Of a DNA stretch of 64,000 nt, positions 1-8,915 are shown one piece after another. The DNA lies in contig NZ_JAUYNV010000008.1 in NCBI RefSeq assembly GCF_030698125.1, positions 1-64,000 on the forward strand, read 5' to 3'. The DNA is from Methyloversatilis sp. (GTDB lineage: Bacteria; Pseudomonadota; Gammaproteobacteria; Burkholderiales; Rhodocyclaceae). The notes under the pieces are model-generated. The model had not been told where the DNA came from and made no database searches. It saw only the letters and a program-made list of their open reading frames with translations. How positions within the stretch are numbered: the stretch's first letter is position 1; each line of letters starts with the position of its first letter. The translations under genes and the position numbers were made by a program.

Positions 1-1302
1 GGCAGCGCCACAGGCGCCATCGACAGCAGCTTCGCGTTCGACCACGAAGGCCGCATGACCGGGCAGACCGGGAGCAACGCCAGAACGCTGACCTGGGACG
101 CGAAGAGCCGACTGAAGAGCCTGAACGGCGAGACCTACGCCTACGACCCGATGAACCATCGCATCAGAAGGTCAGGCGGTTCACTGGGCACACTGGACTA
201 CTACCTGGAAGGCGAACATCTGGAGTCGGTGGAGCAGTTGGGCACCCTGACCGAAAAATACTTCCGGGGCAGCACGGTCGATGAGCTGGTGGCGGGCTAC
301 ACGACACAAACTGGGAAGCTGACGCCGTTCTTCTTTCAGCACGATCAGGTGATGAGTGTCGCGGCGGAGACGAAGCCGAACGGGGGAACGCAGGCTGCCC
401 TAAGCTATTTCGCCTTCGGGGAAAATCAGGCGGCAACCGGGACGACTATATCGAGGCTGAAATACACAGGGCGGGAGGAGGAGCCGTCAGGACTCTACTT
501 CTACCGAGCAAGGTATTACGATCCGAAGAGCGCAATCTTCGTGTCGGAAGATCCGTTGAGATTCGGAGCCGGGCCTAACTTCTATGCGTACGTGGGGAAT
601 AATCCGGTCAATGCGAACGATCCGAGTGGGTTGATGCCCGATAGTCTCGCTGGCTGGTTCGAGGCGGGTAAATCTGCTGTCGGAGTTGTCGCCAATACGG
701 CCACTACCGTCGCCGGTGGAGCGCTAATCGGCGGAGGGTCAGCGGTTGCGGCGGTTCCCACCGGCGTCAACCAAGTAATCGGGTACGGAGGGATCGCGCT
801 TGGTAGCACGCTCGTTGGCAAAGGCGTAGGCGGCGTTGCCCTCAACGCGACAAATTTCATGGATGCTTGGAACAACAAGCCGGCGTCCATGCCGACGTCC
901 TTACCCAGATTGATCGCGGAAGGTTACGCACCGGGCAACCAAGCCGCTATTGCGGCGGCAGACGCCATTGATCTGGTAACTGATCTGGCGGCTCTCAAAG
1001 TTCCGGTCGGAGGTTACTACAACAGTGTCGGCACCTTTGTGCGGCAAAATTCGATGGAGATTTCCAACTGGGGTGCTGCAAGCAAGAGCATTGAAAATTT
1101 GCAGTTCTTGACGGTGGCTGCACCCGGAACATCATTGGGTACTGCCGCCAACGTCTTGGGCACCTTTGCGAGCGGCGTATCCAACGGGCTTGACTGGGTC
1201 GCTGGCACGGCCTGCACGACATGCAGCGGCGCGGCGGGCGGCTTCCTGCTTTATCCGAACAAGTCCAACACCAACCAGATGCAATCGGTCTACCGGAAGT
1301 AA
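1..1302 (+). CDS. RHS repeat-associated core protein, 3' part (polymorphic toxin)
   Basis: The frame is open from the first base, so the N-terminus lies outside the window. The visible 433 residues begin with YD-type repeats (ETYAYDPMNHRIRR) and carry the RHS-associated core at about nt 454-633: RLKYTGREEEPSGLYFYRAR, then RYYDP, EDPLRF, NFYAYVGNNP and NDPSGL. In this family the core closes the beta-cocoon shell and what follows is a variable effector tip. The tip here (about 220 aa, nt 634-1302) is rich in Gly, Ala and Val with possible membrane-seeking stretches, and ends in a Cys-containing tail (ACTTCSGAAGG). I recognise no toxin fold. A small membrane protein follows 6 nt downstream, as immunity genes do. 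The family assignment is firm; the tip's activity is unknown. Confidence 0.87.
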   Translation, partial: GSATGAIDSSFAFDHEGRMTGQTGSNARTLTWDAKSRLKSLNGETYAYDPMNHRIRRSGGSLGTLDYYLEGEHLESVEQLGTLTEKYFRGSTVDELVAGYTTQTGKLTPFFFQHDQVMSVAAETKPNGGTQAALSYFAFGENQAATGTTISRLKYTGREEEPSGLYFYRARYYDPKSAIFVSEDPLRFGAGPNFYAYVGNNPVNANDPSGLMPDSLAGWFEAGKSAVGVVANTATTVAGGALIGGGSAVAAVPTGVNQVIGYGGIALGSTLVGKGVGGVALNATNFMDAWNNKPASMPTSLPRLIAEGYAPGNQAAIAAADAIDLVTDLAALKVPVGGYYNSVGTFVRQNSMEISNWGAASKSIENLQFLTVAAPGTSLGTAANVLGTFASGVSNGLDWVAGTACTTCSGAAGGFLLYPNKSNTNQMQSVYRK

Positions 1303-1308
1303 TCAGTC

Positions 1309-1671
1309 ATGAGCGGGTGGAAGCGCATCACGAACTATCAGCTGATCGACAACACGACGCTGCAAACTTGCGTGAATCGTATTGGGCATGTTGCGATGAC
1401 ATGGCTTTTGGTTCCGATGATGATGGCGATCCTCACATTCCTCTCTGGAGTATGGCTGGTACATTTCAGTAAAGAAACGGTCTTGGCGTCCATAGCGTGG
1501 GGACCCGGATTGGTCTTCCTAGCGGCGGTTATGCATGGCTACTACGTTCCCAAAGGCTACCGTCGGTATTTCTACGTTGTGTGCGCAGCGCCCGCCGTGA
1601 TCGGTCTGTTGCTCAGTATCGCTTGTCTGGGCGTAGTGCTGGTTCAAGGGTTTCCGGTTGCCGGAAAATAA
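1309..1671 (+). CDS. Small membrane protein, candidate immunity protein
   Basis: A 120-residue protein beginning 6 nt after the rhs stop. Three hydrophobic segments are visible, around residues 28-52 (MTWLLVPMMMAILTFLSG), 63-80 (SIAWGPGLVFLAAVMHG) and 88-113 (FYVVCAAPAVIGLLLSIACL), so it should be an inner-membrane protein. No known family is recognised. Position right behind an Rhs tip is the only functional clue: cognate immunity genes sit there, and a membrane immunity protein would suit a membrane-acting toxin. That role is inference. An orphan rhs fragment follows within 8 nt. Confidence 0.6.
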   Translation: MSGWKRITNYQLIDNTTLQTCVNRIGHVAMTWLLVPMMMAILTFLSGVWLVHFSKETVLASIAWGPGLVFLAAVMHGYYVPKGYRRYFYVVCAAPAVIGLLLSIACLGVVLVQGFPVAGK

Positions 1672-1678
1672 CTGATTT

Positions 1679-2089
1679 GTGCAGCGTAATCCGGATTACA
1701 CGCAGGTGGACTACCCATACGATGGAGCGGTGTCCCGTCGCGACCAGGCGGGTAACGCGTGGCAGGTGACCAACCGGCTGAACGAAGTCACGCATGCCAC
1801 GTTCGACCTGCTCAACCGCCCGACGCGCATCGACTACCTGAAGGACGGCAGTTCGGAAACCTTCGCCTACGACGCGGCGGGCAAGCTGGCCAGTGCCGCC
1901 AACGGCACGCTGGCCTACACTTTTGAATACGATGCCCTGAACCGCCTGACAGAAAAGCTCGACAGCCGCGGCCGCAGCCTCGCCTTCAGCTACGACGCGG
2001 CGGGCAATCTCCTCACCAAGACGACCTATCAAGGCAGCACGACGCTGTCCCGTCCAACCGTCCAAAAGCCGATTGTGACTTCCCCATGA
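1679..2089 (+). pseudogene. Orphan rhs repeat fragment, interrupted downstream
   Basis: The reading frame carries several clear RHS/YD repeats (YPYDGAVSRRDQAGN, TFDLLNRPTRIDYL, YTFEYDALNRLTEKL, FSYDAAGNLLTKTTYQGS), but it has no credible gene start: a stop lies just before the first GTG. After about nt 2046 the RHS pattern ends and the frame runs only 14 more codons into what looks like the left side of an insertion sequence. This is how displaced rhs C-terminal cassettes look, with part of the core kept ahead of an old tip. It is therefore a remnant, not an intact gene. Confidence 0.75.
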
Positions 2090-3319
2090 CAGGGAAACCA
2101 CGGCGGATTCATGGAGCTGGAATCCATCTGCCACGAATCGGCAAGGTCTGCTTCACATCGCTGTTTTGATCTGTCTCCTTTCTGCCCGGTTTTTCCTGCC
2201 AACTTCTCCTTCGCCTGCCGGCAGGCGAGGCGGTCCCTGGACAGTCGCTTGTCCATCGGGTCCGCTCCGGTTCCGTTGCGCCTTACAACAGATAGCGCTC
2301 CCCCTGCAGCAGCCCGTCCCAGGCGCTGAACCATCGGCGGATTTTCAGGCGACGAGCCAGCGGATCGATGCCGCGCCAGACTTCGCGGGGCGTTCGCCCG
2401 TCGAGGTTCTGGTGAGGCCGGACGTGGTTGTACCAGAGGCGGAATGCCTTCAGGTCGTTGTCCAGCTGCGCTGCGTCCTCGACCTGCCGCTGGTCCAGCG
2501 GTGCCTTCAGTGTGCCGAAGAGCCGCTCGATGCGTCCGTTCTGCCATGGACAGTGAAGTTCGGTGCGCTGGTGGCGGATGCCCAGCAGGGCCAGCCCGGC
2601 GCGGAAGGCGAAGGAGGTGAAGATCGCTTCGTTGTCGGTGCGCAGGAAACGGGGCCGGCCGTGTTTGAGCACGCAGCGCACGAGATGGCCGAGCACGGTG
2701 AGCGAGCGCTTGTCGGCGATTCGCGCCAGTTCGAGCGCGAGCCGAGAGCCGTGGTCGATGATGCCGAGGATCATGTGCAGCCGGCCGTGTTGGTCGGTCT
2801 TGCCGGTGAGGTCCAGCGCCCAGACGTGGTTGCGCGGTGAGGCGCCGGGCCGCTGCCGGCGCATCCGGCGACGCTCGATGCGTATTTCGCGCGCATGGCG
2901 TTTCAGTACGTCCGCCACATATGACTTGCTTACCGTCATGTCCGGCGCGTGCCGGCGATTGAAGAGGTCGGCCAGCGTGCGACAGCCGGCCCTGGACATG
3001 CGGGCCTTGAGCAGGACGAGTTCGACTTTTACCCACGGCGGTTTTGCACGATGGCGAACGACCGGGTTATTTCGTCGGCGCAGGGTCCGAGGCGCGGTTG
3101 CCGGCCGGACGTGCCGTCCGAACAGGGCGATCAGCAGGAGCAGCAGGCACATGGCAAGTCCTCACGGTTTCCTTGAGAATGCCATTCGGCTGTCGCGTCT
3201 GGATGACTTCCTGTCATACGGCAGGGGCATGGTGCGGGTCATGACGGTGGCCACAAGACTTCTGCACATCTCGCTGACGCTGTGCATCTTGAGCGGACAG
3301 GTAAACGGCATTGGGGACA
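2047..3319 (-). mobile_element. Insertion sequence with D,D(35)E transposase; ends approximate
   Basis: The element is defined by the transposase gene at 2283-3152 and by loss of RHS coding at about 2046. The outer limits are tentative: TGTCCC at 2047-2052 faces GGGACA at 3314-3319, a six-base terminal match followed only by scattered similarity. A second possible right end is near 3216, ending CCTGTCA. I found no convincing target-site duplication at either choice. The orphan rhs frame loses its pattern where the element starts, which is the best evidence for insertion. Confidence 0.45.
2283..3152 (-). CDS. Transposase, integrase-core (IS481/IS3-like)
   Basis: The protein has 289 residues. 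The N-terminal part is basic with a helix-turn-helix-like region (CRTLADLFNRRHAPDMTVSK). The rve catalytic core shows the first Asp in WALDLTGK, the second in FLRTDNEAIF and the Glu in WQNGRIERLF, with 35 residues between the last two, the classic D,D(35)E layout. A GAGGA box precedes the ATG. Full length and intact motifs suggest it may still be active. The exact IS family cannot be fixed without a database; IS481-like is my best reading. Confidence 0.85.
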   Translation of the reverse strand: MCLLLLLIALFGRHVRPATAPRTLRRRNNPVVRHRAKPPWVKVELVLLKARMSRAGCRTLADLFNRRHAPDMTVSKSYVADVLKRHAREIRIERRRMRRQRPGASPRNHVWALDLTGKTDQHGRLHMILGIIDHGSRLALELARIADKRSLTVLGHLVRCVLKHGRPRFLRTDNEAIFTSFAFRAGLALLGIRHQRTELHCPWQNGRIERLFGTLKAPLDQRQVEDAAQLDNDLKAFRLWYNHVRPHQNLDGRTPREVWRGIDPLARRLKIRRWFSAWDGLLQGERYLL

Positions 3320-3867
3320 TAGAAACACTTCTCTGAGTCGGTAACCGCACCACAAAGCTCGAAGGTGGGGGCGCGACCCATTTATCTGCTTGATGCGCCT
3401 GACGGGCTATGTGGGCTCGCCGCAGGCGCTGGTGGCGCACTACGTTCAGGACAGTGCGGGGTCGGTGGTGGCGACGTTCGGCGAGCCCGAACCGTCGGTG
3501 AATCTGGCGCGCGAGCCGGGCGTGGTCATCACGCAAGGGTCCGGGGGCGGCTACACCGTTGCTGGCGTGGCCAGCAACCCGGCTACCCTGAATAATGGAG
3601 AGACACGGGCCAGCGGTTGGCACCGGACGCATCGTCTACGGCAAAAAAACTTCACTGTCTCCCCGCCTGTGCAGGCAACTTGCCTTGCCCAGAACTACTG
3701 CCTGCGCGGGCGCAGCGACACCTGCCTCGCTCAATACGTACACCGCGATTGCTCTCGACCGAAGCGCTGATTCAACGCCTGCCCCGCCGCCCATGGTGCG
3801 GAAGCAGGCCGATTCATGAGACAGCAAGATTAATCGCAGGCGCCGGCTTTCGTGTCACCCGGGCCGA
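3320..3867. other. Degenerate stretch with no convincing gene
   Basis: About 550 bases between the IS and the SRPBCC gene. A plus-strand frame from 3390 to 3770 (126 codons) reads like a repeat-protein scrap at first (HYVQDSAGSVVATFGEPEPS) and then becomes basic and Cys-containing (CLAQNYCLRGRSDTCLAQ). The first half could be rhs debris, but the RHS signature is too weak to call. No RNA gene, hairpin or promoter stands out. Confidence 0.4.
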
Positions 3868-4395
3868 CTACTTTTCCAGTACGGCCTTCAGGTTTTCCAG
3901 ACCGCTCTTGTAGACACCGGTGATGGCGCTCAGCGCAGCATCGTCGTCCTCGCCCTTCGGCGGGTCGTTGTTCATGTACTTGCGGTAGAAGGCGCCGCGC
4001 CATTCCACCACCGTGGTGCCGCCTTCGCCGGCCTTCACCGTCATGTTGGAGCTGTAGTTGGTGACCGGCAGCGCACCGCCATCCTTGGCGCGGTAGGAAA
4101 ACTTCTTCGCGGCCGGGTCGATGGACTCCAGTGTTTCGATGACTTGACCGCCGCCCTTGAGATTGAGTGTGCGGACCGAACCCACTTCGCTGCGATTGGT
4201 GGCGCTGCTGCTTTCGACGGCCGGATGCCAGCCATGCAACTTCGTGAAGTCGCCGACCTTGTCCCACACGGCCTCCGGGCTGGCCTTGATCGTGATCGAT
4301 TCGAACGCCTTCTGGCGTGTCGGTCCGTGAGCGTGGGCGAAAGTGGCGGCAAGGGATGCGGCCAGCATGATGATGAACGCCGAAACTGCGCGCAT
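3868..4395 (-). CDS. Secreted SRPBCC (START/Bet v1-like) family protein
   Basis: A 175-residue protein. The ATG at 4395 is preferred over an in-frame upstream ATG because GAGGAG lies just before it and it opens a clean signal peptide (MRAVSAFIIMLAASLAATFAHA). The mature part has the usual order of polyketide-cyclase/SRPBCC proteins: an N-terminal strand ahead of SPEAVWDKVGDFTKLHGWHP, then VGSVRTLNLKGGGQVIETLE, and a long C-terminal helix (GVYKSGLENLKAVLEK). Such proteins bind hydrophobic ligands; the ligand cannot be read. It lies downstream of the YncE-like gene on the same strand. Confidence 0.75.
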   Translation of the reverse strand: MRAVSAFIIMLAASLAATFAHAHGPTRQKAFESITIKASPEAVWDKVGDFTKLHGWHPAVESSSATNRSEVGSVRTLNLKGGGQVIETLESIDPAAKKFSYRAKDGGALPVTNYSSNMTVKAGEGGTTVVEWRGAFYRKYMNNDPPKGEDDDAALSAITGVYKSGLENLKAVLEK

Positions 4396-4463
4396 GGTGT
4401 CTCCTCGGTTGTCAAAAACGGTTGTTGCAAAGGCCGCGACGATAGCCGCAGGCGGCGCAGCGA

Positions 4464-5432
4464 TCAAGGCGCTGGCGCCGACCGGTGAATGAAGCGGCCG
4501 AAGCCGCGCGGGTTGCGGCCCAGATCGATGGTGCCGCGCGCCGCACCGGTCTGCGCGTCGAACACGCCGACCAGATCGTCCATCCAGCTGACGACCAGCA
4601 GTGTATTGCCGGTCACCGCGACGCCCTCGGGATAAACGACCGAAGGCCAGGTCGCGATGACCTGACGTTGCGCGGTGTCGATGACCGACACGCTGTCGCC
4701 CTGTTGATTGGTCACATAGGCGCGCGCGCCGTCGTCCGAAAACGCGATGCCGTACGGCCCCTTGCCGACCGGCAGCGTCGCCACGCTGCGCTGCTGCGCG
4801 ATGTCCACCACGGACACGTCATTGCTCCACACGTTCAGCGCGTACAGCGTGCGCCCGTCGGCCGACAGTTCCAGTGCGAACGGATGATTGCCGACCGCAA
4901 TCGTCGACACCTGCTTCATCTGCGCGAGGTCGAGCACGCCGACTGCATTGTCGTCGCGGTTGGCCACCCAGGCGGTGCGGCTGTCCGGCGAGGCGACCAG
5001 TCCGGCCGGCGCGTTGCCGACCGCGATTTCACCCAGCGCGGCGTGCGTTCCAGCGTCGAACACCAGCACGCGGTGCGAAAACCAGTCGGCCACCAGCAGG
5101 CGGCGGCCATCCGGGGTCACCGTGATGCCGACCGGGCTCTTGCCGGCCGGGATGCTGCCGGTGACCTGGCGCGTCGCCAGATCGATGACGGTGATGCTGG
5201 CACTGTCCGGGCTGCTGATGAAGGCCTTGCCCGCCGCTTCGCTGACCCACACGCCGGCCGGTGACTTGCCGGCCGGCAGCGCGGCGATCACGCGCGACGT
5301 GTCGAGGTCGACCACGCTGACGTCGTGCGAGCCCTGGTTCGTGATGTAGGCGAGCGGGCCGGCCAGTGCGGCAGCGCTTGTCAGTGCGCCGCACATCAGC
5401 GCCAGCAGCCTTGCGAACAGCGAAGGTTTCAT
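4464..5432 (-). CDS. YncE-like periplasmic beta-propeller protein
   Basis: A 322-residue protein with a signal peptide (about residues 1-25, ending AAALAG). The rest is a chain of roughly 40-residue blades with repeated VSVVDLDT/ITVIDLAT/VSVVDIAQ strands and GKSPAGV, GKSPVGI, GNAPAGL, GNHPFAL, GKGPYGI turns: a seven-bladed propeller of the NHL/YVTN type. No catalytic residues are expected; these proteins usually bind ligands or partners. Its ATG overlaps the ilvA stop (ATGA), so the two are translationally coupled, though no link to isoleucine synthesis is evident. Confidence 0.8.
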   Translation of the reverse strand: MKPSLFARLLALMCGALTSAAALAGPLAYITNQGSHDVSVVDLDTSRVIAALPAGKSPAGVWVSEAAGKAFISSPDSASITVIDLATRQVTGSIPAGKSPVGITVTPDGRRLLVADWFSHRVLVFDAGTHAALGEIAVGNAPAGLVASPDSRTAWVANRDDNAVGVLDLAQMKQVSTIAVGNHPFALELSADGRTLYALNVWSNDVSVVDIAQQRSVATLPVGKGPYGIAFSDDGARAYVTNQQGDSVSVIDTAQRQVIATWPSVVYPEGVAVTGNTLLVVSWMDDLVGVFDAQTGAARGTIDLGRNPRGFGRFIHRSAPAP

Positions 5433-6940
5433 CCGAGGAACAGCTTGTAGGCCGGGTTGTCGGTTTCGTCGCGGTAGGCGTAGCCGAGCGCGTCGAGGAA
5501 GGTCTGCAACGCGGCCCGATCACTCGCCGGCACCTGCATGCCGACCAGCACGCGGCCGTAGTCGGCACCGTGATTGCGGTAATGGAACAGGCTGATGTTC
5601 CAGTCGCGGCTCATCGCTTCGAGGAATTTCATCAGCGCGCCCGGGCGTTCCGGAAATTCGAAGCGGTACACCTGCTCGTGGCCCGCTTCCGGGCTGCGCC
5701 CGCCGACCATGTAGCGCACGTGCAGCTTGGCCAGTTCGTCATCGGTCAGGTCCAGCGCCGGATACCCGTTCGCCACCAGGTGGCGCACCAGCTCGGCTGC
5801 CTCGTCGCGCCCCGACACCTGTACACCGACGAAGGCGTGCGCCTCTTTCGCGTCCTTGTAGCGATAGTTCAGCTCGGTGATGTTGCGCCGGCCGAACAGC
5901 GCCACCAGCTCGCGGTAGGCGCCCGGCCGCTCCGGCAGCGTCACCGCCAGCACCGCTTCGCGCGACTCGCCGATCTCGGCGCGCTCGGCGACGAAACGCA
6001 GGCGGTCAAAATTCATGTTGGCGCCGGAGGCGATCGCCACCAGCGTTGCGCCCTTCACATTGTTCTTGGCGGCCCAGGCCTTGGCACCGGCCACCGCGAG
6101 CGCGCCGGCCGGTTCGAGGATCGAGCGCGTGTCTTCGAACACGTCCTTGATCGCCGCGCAGATGGCGTCGGTATCGACCAGCACCATTTCATCGACGTAT
6201 TGCTGCGCCAGCCGGAAGGTTTCTTCGCCGACCAGCTTGACGGCCGCGCCGTCGGCGAACAGCCCGACGCTGTCGAGCTGGATGCGCCGGCCGGCCGCCA
6301 GCGACTGCGCCATCGCATCGGCATCCGATGCCTCCACGCCGATGATCCGGGTGTTCGGCCGCAGCCGCTTTATATATGCAGCGACACCCGCCACCAGCCC
6401 GCCGCCGCCGACGCAGCAGAACACGGCATCGATCGGCTTCGGGTGCTGACGCAGGATTTCCACCCCTATCGTGCCCTGACCAGCGATCACGTCCGGATCG
6501 TCGAAGGGGTGTACGAAGGTCAGGCCCTGTTCCGCTTCGAGCGTGCGCGCATGGGCGTAGGCTTCGTCGTAGGATTCGCCCGCCAGCACCACCTCGCCGC
6601 CGCGCGCTGCGACCGCATCGACCTTGATGCGCGGCGTAGTCGTCGGCATGACGATGACCGCCCGGCAGCCCAGCTTTGCCGCCGACAGTGCCACGCCCTG
6701 GGCGTGATTGCCGGCCGAGGCGCAGATGACACCGCGCGCGCGCGCCTCCGGCGTCATGTTGGCCAGCTTGTTGTAGGCGCCGCGCAGCTTGAACGAGAAC
6801 ACCGGCTGCATGTCTTCGCGCTTGAACAGCACCGTGTTGCCGATGCGCCGCGACAGGTTCGGGGCGAGGTCGAGCGGCGTTTCGATCGCCACGTCGTACA
6901 CTTGCGCGTTCAGGATCTTTTCGAGGTAGTCGATGTGCAT
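5429..6940 (-). CDS. ilvA: Threonine deaminase, biosynthetic
   Basis: A 503-residue enzyme converting L-threonine to 2-oxobutanoate and ammonia, the first step of isoleucine synthesis. The PLP lysine is K51 in FSFKLRGAYNK; the phosphate-binding glycine loop is CCVGGGGLVAGVA. The C-terminal third holds two ACT-like regulatory domains (VTLPERPGAYRELVALFG and FEFPERPGALMKFLEAM), the allosteric form feedback-inhibited by isoleucine. The start MHIDYLEKIL gives the family length (E. coli 514 aa); an upstream in-frame ATG would add 16 unlikely residues. The stop overlaps the YncE-like start. Confidence 0.95.
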   Translation of the reverse strand: MHIDYLEKILNAQVYDVAIETPLDLAPNLSRRIGNTVLFKREDMQPVFSFKLRGAYNKLANMTPEARARGVICASAGNHAQGVALSAAKLGCRAVIVMPTTTPRIKVDAVAARGGEVVLAGESYDEAYAHARTLEAEQGLTFVHPFDDPDVIAGQGTIGVEILRQHPKPIDAVFCCVGGGGLVAGVAAYIKRLRPNTRIIGVEASDADAMAQSLAAGRRIQLDSVGLFADGAAVKLVGEETFRLAQQYVDEMVLVDTDAICAAIKDVFEDTRSILEPAGALAVAGAKAWAAKNNVKGATLVAIASGANMNFDRLRFVAERAEIGESREAVLAVTLPERPGAYRELVALFGRRNITELNYRYKDAKEAHAFVGVQVSGRDEAAELVRHLVANGYPALDLTDDELAKLHVRYMVGGRSPEAGHEQVYRFEFPERPGALMKFLEAMSRDWNISLFHYRNHGADYGRVLVGMQVPASDRAALQTFLDALGYAYRDETDNPAYKLFLG

Positions 6941-7053
6941 GATGGGGATACAGCCTTGCGCGCGCCGTCGCGGGAATGGCCGGCGCACAGGGGCGCAAGC
7001 CTAGCAGCGCGCGCGCTCTGCCGGCAAATGCCATGCACGCGCACCGAATGGCA

Positions 7054-7464
7054 ATGATGGACTGGATGCCCGGCGCCGAAGCCAGCCTGGGTGGCCTGTT
7101 CATCGCCAGCTTTCTCGCGGCGACGATACTGCCGGTCGGCTCCGAGCCGATGTTCATGGCCGTCGTCACGGCGCATCCGGAACAGCGCGAGGCAGCCGTG
7201 CTGCTTGCCACATTGGGCAATACGGCCGGCGGCATGGCCAGCTACTGGATGGGGCGGTTGATTCCGGGCCGGGCGCTGCCGGAACGACTCGAATTCGTGC
7301 GCCGGCACGGCACGCCGGTGCTGCTGCTGTCGTGGACGCCGTTCGTCGGCGATGCGCTGTGCGTCGCAGCCGGCTGGCTGCGCCTGCCGCCCTGGCGCAG
7401 CGCGCTGATGATGGGGCTGGGCAAGGGCGCGCGCTACGTGGCACTGGCCGCGCTGCTGGCATGA
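7054..7464 (+). CDS. YqaA family inner-membrane protein (DedA-like)
   Basis: About 136 residues. The pattern FLAATILPVGSEPMFMAVV, then LATLGNTAGGMASYWMGRL and a C-terminal GKGARYVALAALLA is that of YqaA, a short SNARE-associated/DedA relative whose exact transport role is unsettled. The start is uncertain: in-frame ATGs occur at 7033, 7048, 7054 and 7057 and none has a strong ribosome site. The stop overlaps the ATG of the VanZ-family gene by 4 nt (ATGA), so the two are coupled. Confidence 0.75.
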   Translation: MMDWMPGAEASLGGLFIASFLAATILPVGSEPMFMAVVTAHPEQREAAVLLATLGNTAGGMASYWMGRLIPGRALPERLEFVRRHGTPVLLLSWTPFVGDALCVAAGWLRLPPWRSALMMGLGKGARYVALAALLA

Positions 7465-8552
7465 TCCGCTCCGGCCCGCACACCACCCAGCTGGCGCGCC
7501 ACCTCGCGGTCGCGTGGGCGCTCCTGATCACCTATGCCAGCCTGCACCCGCTGGGCGAGTTCCGCGATGCCGGCGACCGGCTGCTGGATTTTCTGACGGC
7601 GCCCTGGCCGCGCTACTGGACGCGCTTCGACGTCGTCGCCAACGCGCTGGGTTACCTGCCGCTCGGTTTCCTGCTGGTGCCGGCCGCGGCGCCCCGGCTG
7701 CGCCGCACGCCCGCACTGATGTTGGCGATCGTGCTGGCGACCGGGCTGTCGATCAGTCTGGAAGTGCTGCAGCACTACCTGCCGAGTCGTGTGCCGTCGA
7801 ATCTGGACGTGCTGTCCAACATGGTGGGTGCGGCGATCGGCGCGCTGATCGGCTGGCGCTGGGGCGGCGCGCTCAATGACGGCGGTGCGCTTGCCCGCTG
7901 GCGTACGCGGCGCATCGTGCGCGGCCACACCGGCGACATTGCGCTGGTGCTGCTGTGTCTGTGGTGGGTGGCACAGATCGATCCGGACACGCCGCTGTTC
8001 GGTCTGGGTGACCTGCGCGATCTGCTCGGCCTGCCGCCACCGGTCGATTTCACCGCACACCGCTACCGCGCGGTCGAGATCGGTGCCTGTATCTGCGCCA
8101 TGGTCGGCGTGGGCGTGATCGGCTGGCACAGCATGCGCGCGCGCAGCCTGTGGCTGCTGGCCAGCGGCTTCGTCGTCGCGCTGGCGATCAAGGCGGGTTC
8201 GGGGGCGGTGCTGGTGCCCGCCGGCGGTGCCTGGCTGTGGGCGACGCCTGGAGCGCTGGCCGGTCTGGTGGCGGGCACTCTGGCTTTGGGCATCGTGCTG
8301 TGGCTGCCGGCCACGCTGCGTTTCGCGCTGGCCGCGCTGGCGCTGCTGGCGGGTGTCGCGCTGGTGAATCTCGCGCCGTACAACCCTTATCCGTCGGCGG
8401 TGTCGGATGCGTGGCGCGCCGGCCACTTTTTCAATTTCAGCGGTCTGACGCGACTGGCGTCGGCGCTGTGGCCATATTTCGCCCTGCCTTACCTGATGGC
8501 GCTGCAGGCGCGTGAAGGACGCAGCCGACATGCCGCCCACGATCACCGATAA
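7461..8552 (+). CDS. VanZ-family membrane protein
   Basis: A 363-residue multi-spanning protein. The N-terminal half has the VanZ-like pattern: LLITYASLHPLGEFRD, RFDVVANALGYLPLGFLL, a helix with SISLEVLQHYLPSRVPSNLDVLSN, and MVGAAIGALIGW. The C-terminal half has about five more hydrophobic helices. VanZ itself gives low-level teicoplanin resistance by an unclear route; proteins like this are common in betaproteobacteria and the function here is unknown. The start is fixed by the ATGA overlap with the YqaA gene. Confidence 0.75.
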   Translation: MIRSGPHTTQLARHLAVAWALLITYASLHPLGEFRDAGDRLLDFLTAPWPRYWTRFDVVANALGYLPLGFLLVPAAAPRLRRTPALMLAIVLATGLSISLEVLQHYLPSRVPSNLDVLSNMVGAAIGALIGWRWGGALNDGGALARWRTRRIVRGHTGDIALVLLCLWWVAQIDPDTPLFGLGDLRDLLGLPPPVDFTAHRYRAVEIGACICAMVGVGVIGWHSMRARSLWLLASGFVVALAIKAGSGAVLVPAGGAWLWATPGALAGLVAGTLALGIVLWLPATLRFALAALALLAGVALVNLAPYNPYPSAVSDAWRAGHFFNFSGLTRLASALWPYFALPYLMALQAREGRSRHAAHDHR

Positions 8553-8606
8553 TCACGGTCTGACGACCTTCCGCACACGACTCCTTACACATCCGGAGAC
8601 CGGCCG

Positions 8607-8915
8607 ATGAGCCACTTCAAGCACCATGTGTTTTTTTGCTGCAACCAGCGGTCCGAAGGTGAGCAGTGCTGCAACAGCCTGGGCGCGGCCGGGTTGCGCG
8701 ACTACGCCAAGAAGCGCGTCAAGGCGCTCGGCCTGTCGGGCGAAGGCAAGGCGCGCGTCAACATGGCGGGCTGTCTCGACCGCTGCAGCGAAGGCCCGGT
8801 CATGGTGATCTACCCGGAAGCGGTCTGGTACACCTACGTCGATCAGGAAGACATCGACGAAATCATCGAAGAACATCTGGTCAATGACCGCGTGGTCGAG
8901 CGGTTGAAAGTGTGA
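8607..8915 (+). CDS. (2Fe-2S) ferredoxin domain protein, thioredoxin-like fold
   Basis: A 102-residue protein. Cysteines are placed as CC at residues 11-12, CC at 21-22 and CLDRC at 56-60, followed by SEGPVMVIYPEAVWY, the pattern of thioredoxin-like [2Fe-2S] ferredoxins (NuoE C-terminal-like). It probably carries one 2Fe-2S cluster and acts as a small cytoplasmic electron carrier; the partner is unknown. The TGA overlaps the ATG of the hydrolase gene by one base. Confidence 0.8.
   Translation: MSHFKHHVFFCCNQRSEGEQCCNSLGAAGLRDYAKKRVKALGLSGEGKARVNMAGCLDRCSEGPVMVIYPEAVWYTYVDQEDIDEIIEEHLVNDRVVERLKV

Noticed and set aside
3390-3770. Cys-containing 126-codon gene after the IS
   Set aside because: No ribosome site or family motif; it is likely rhs debris followed by random frame.
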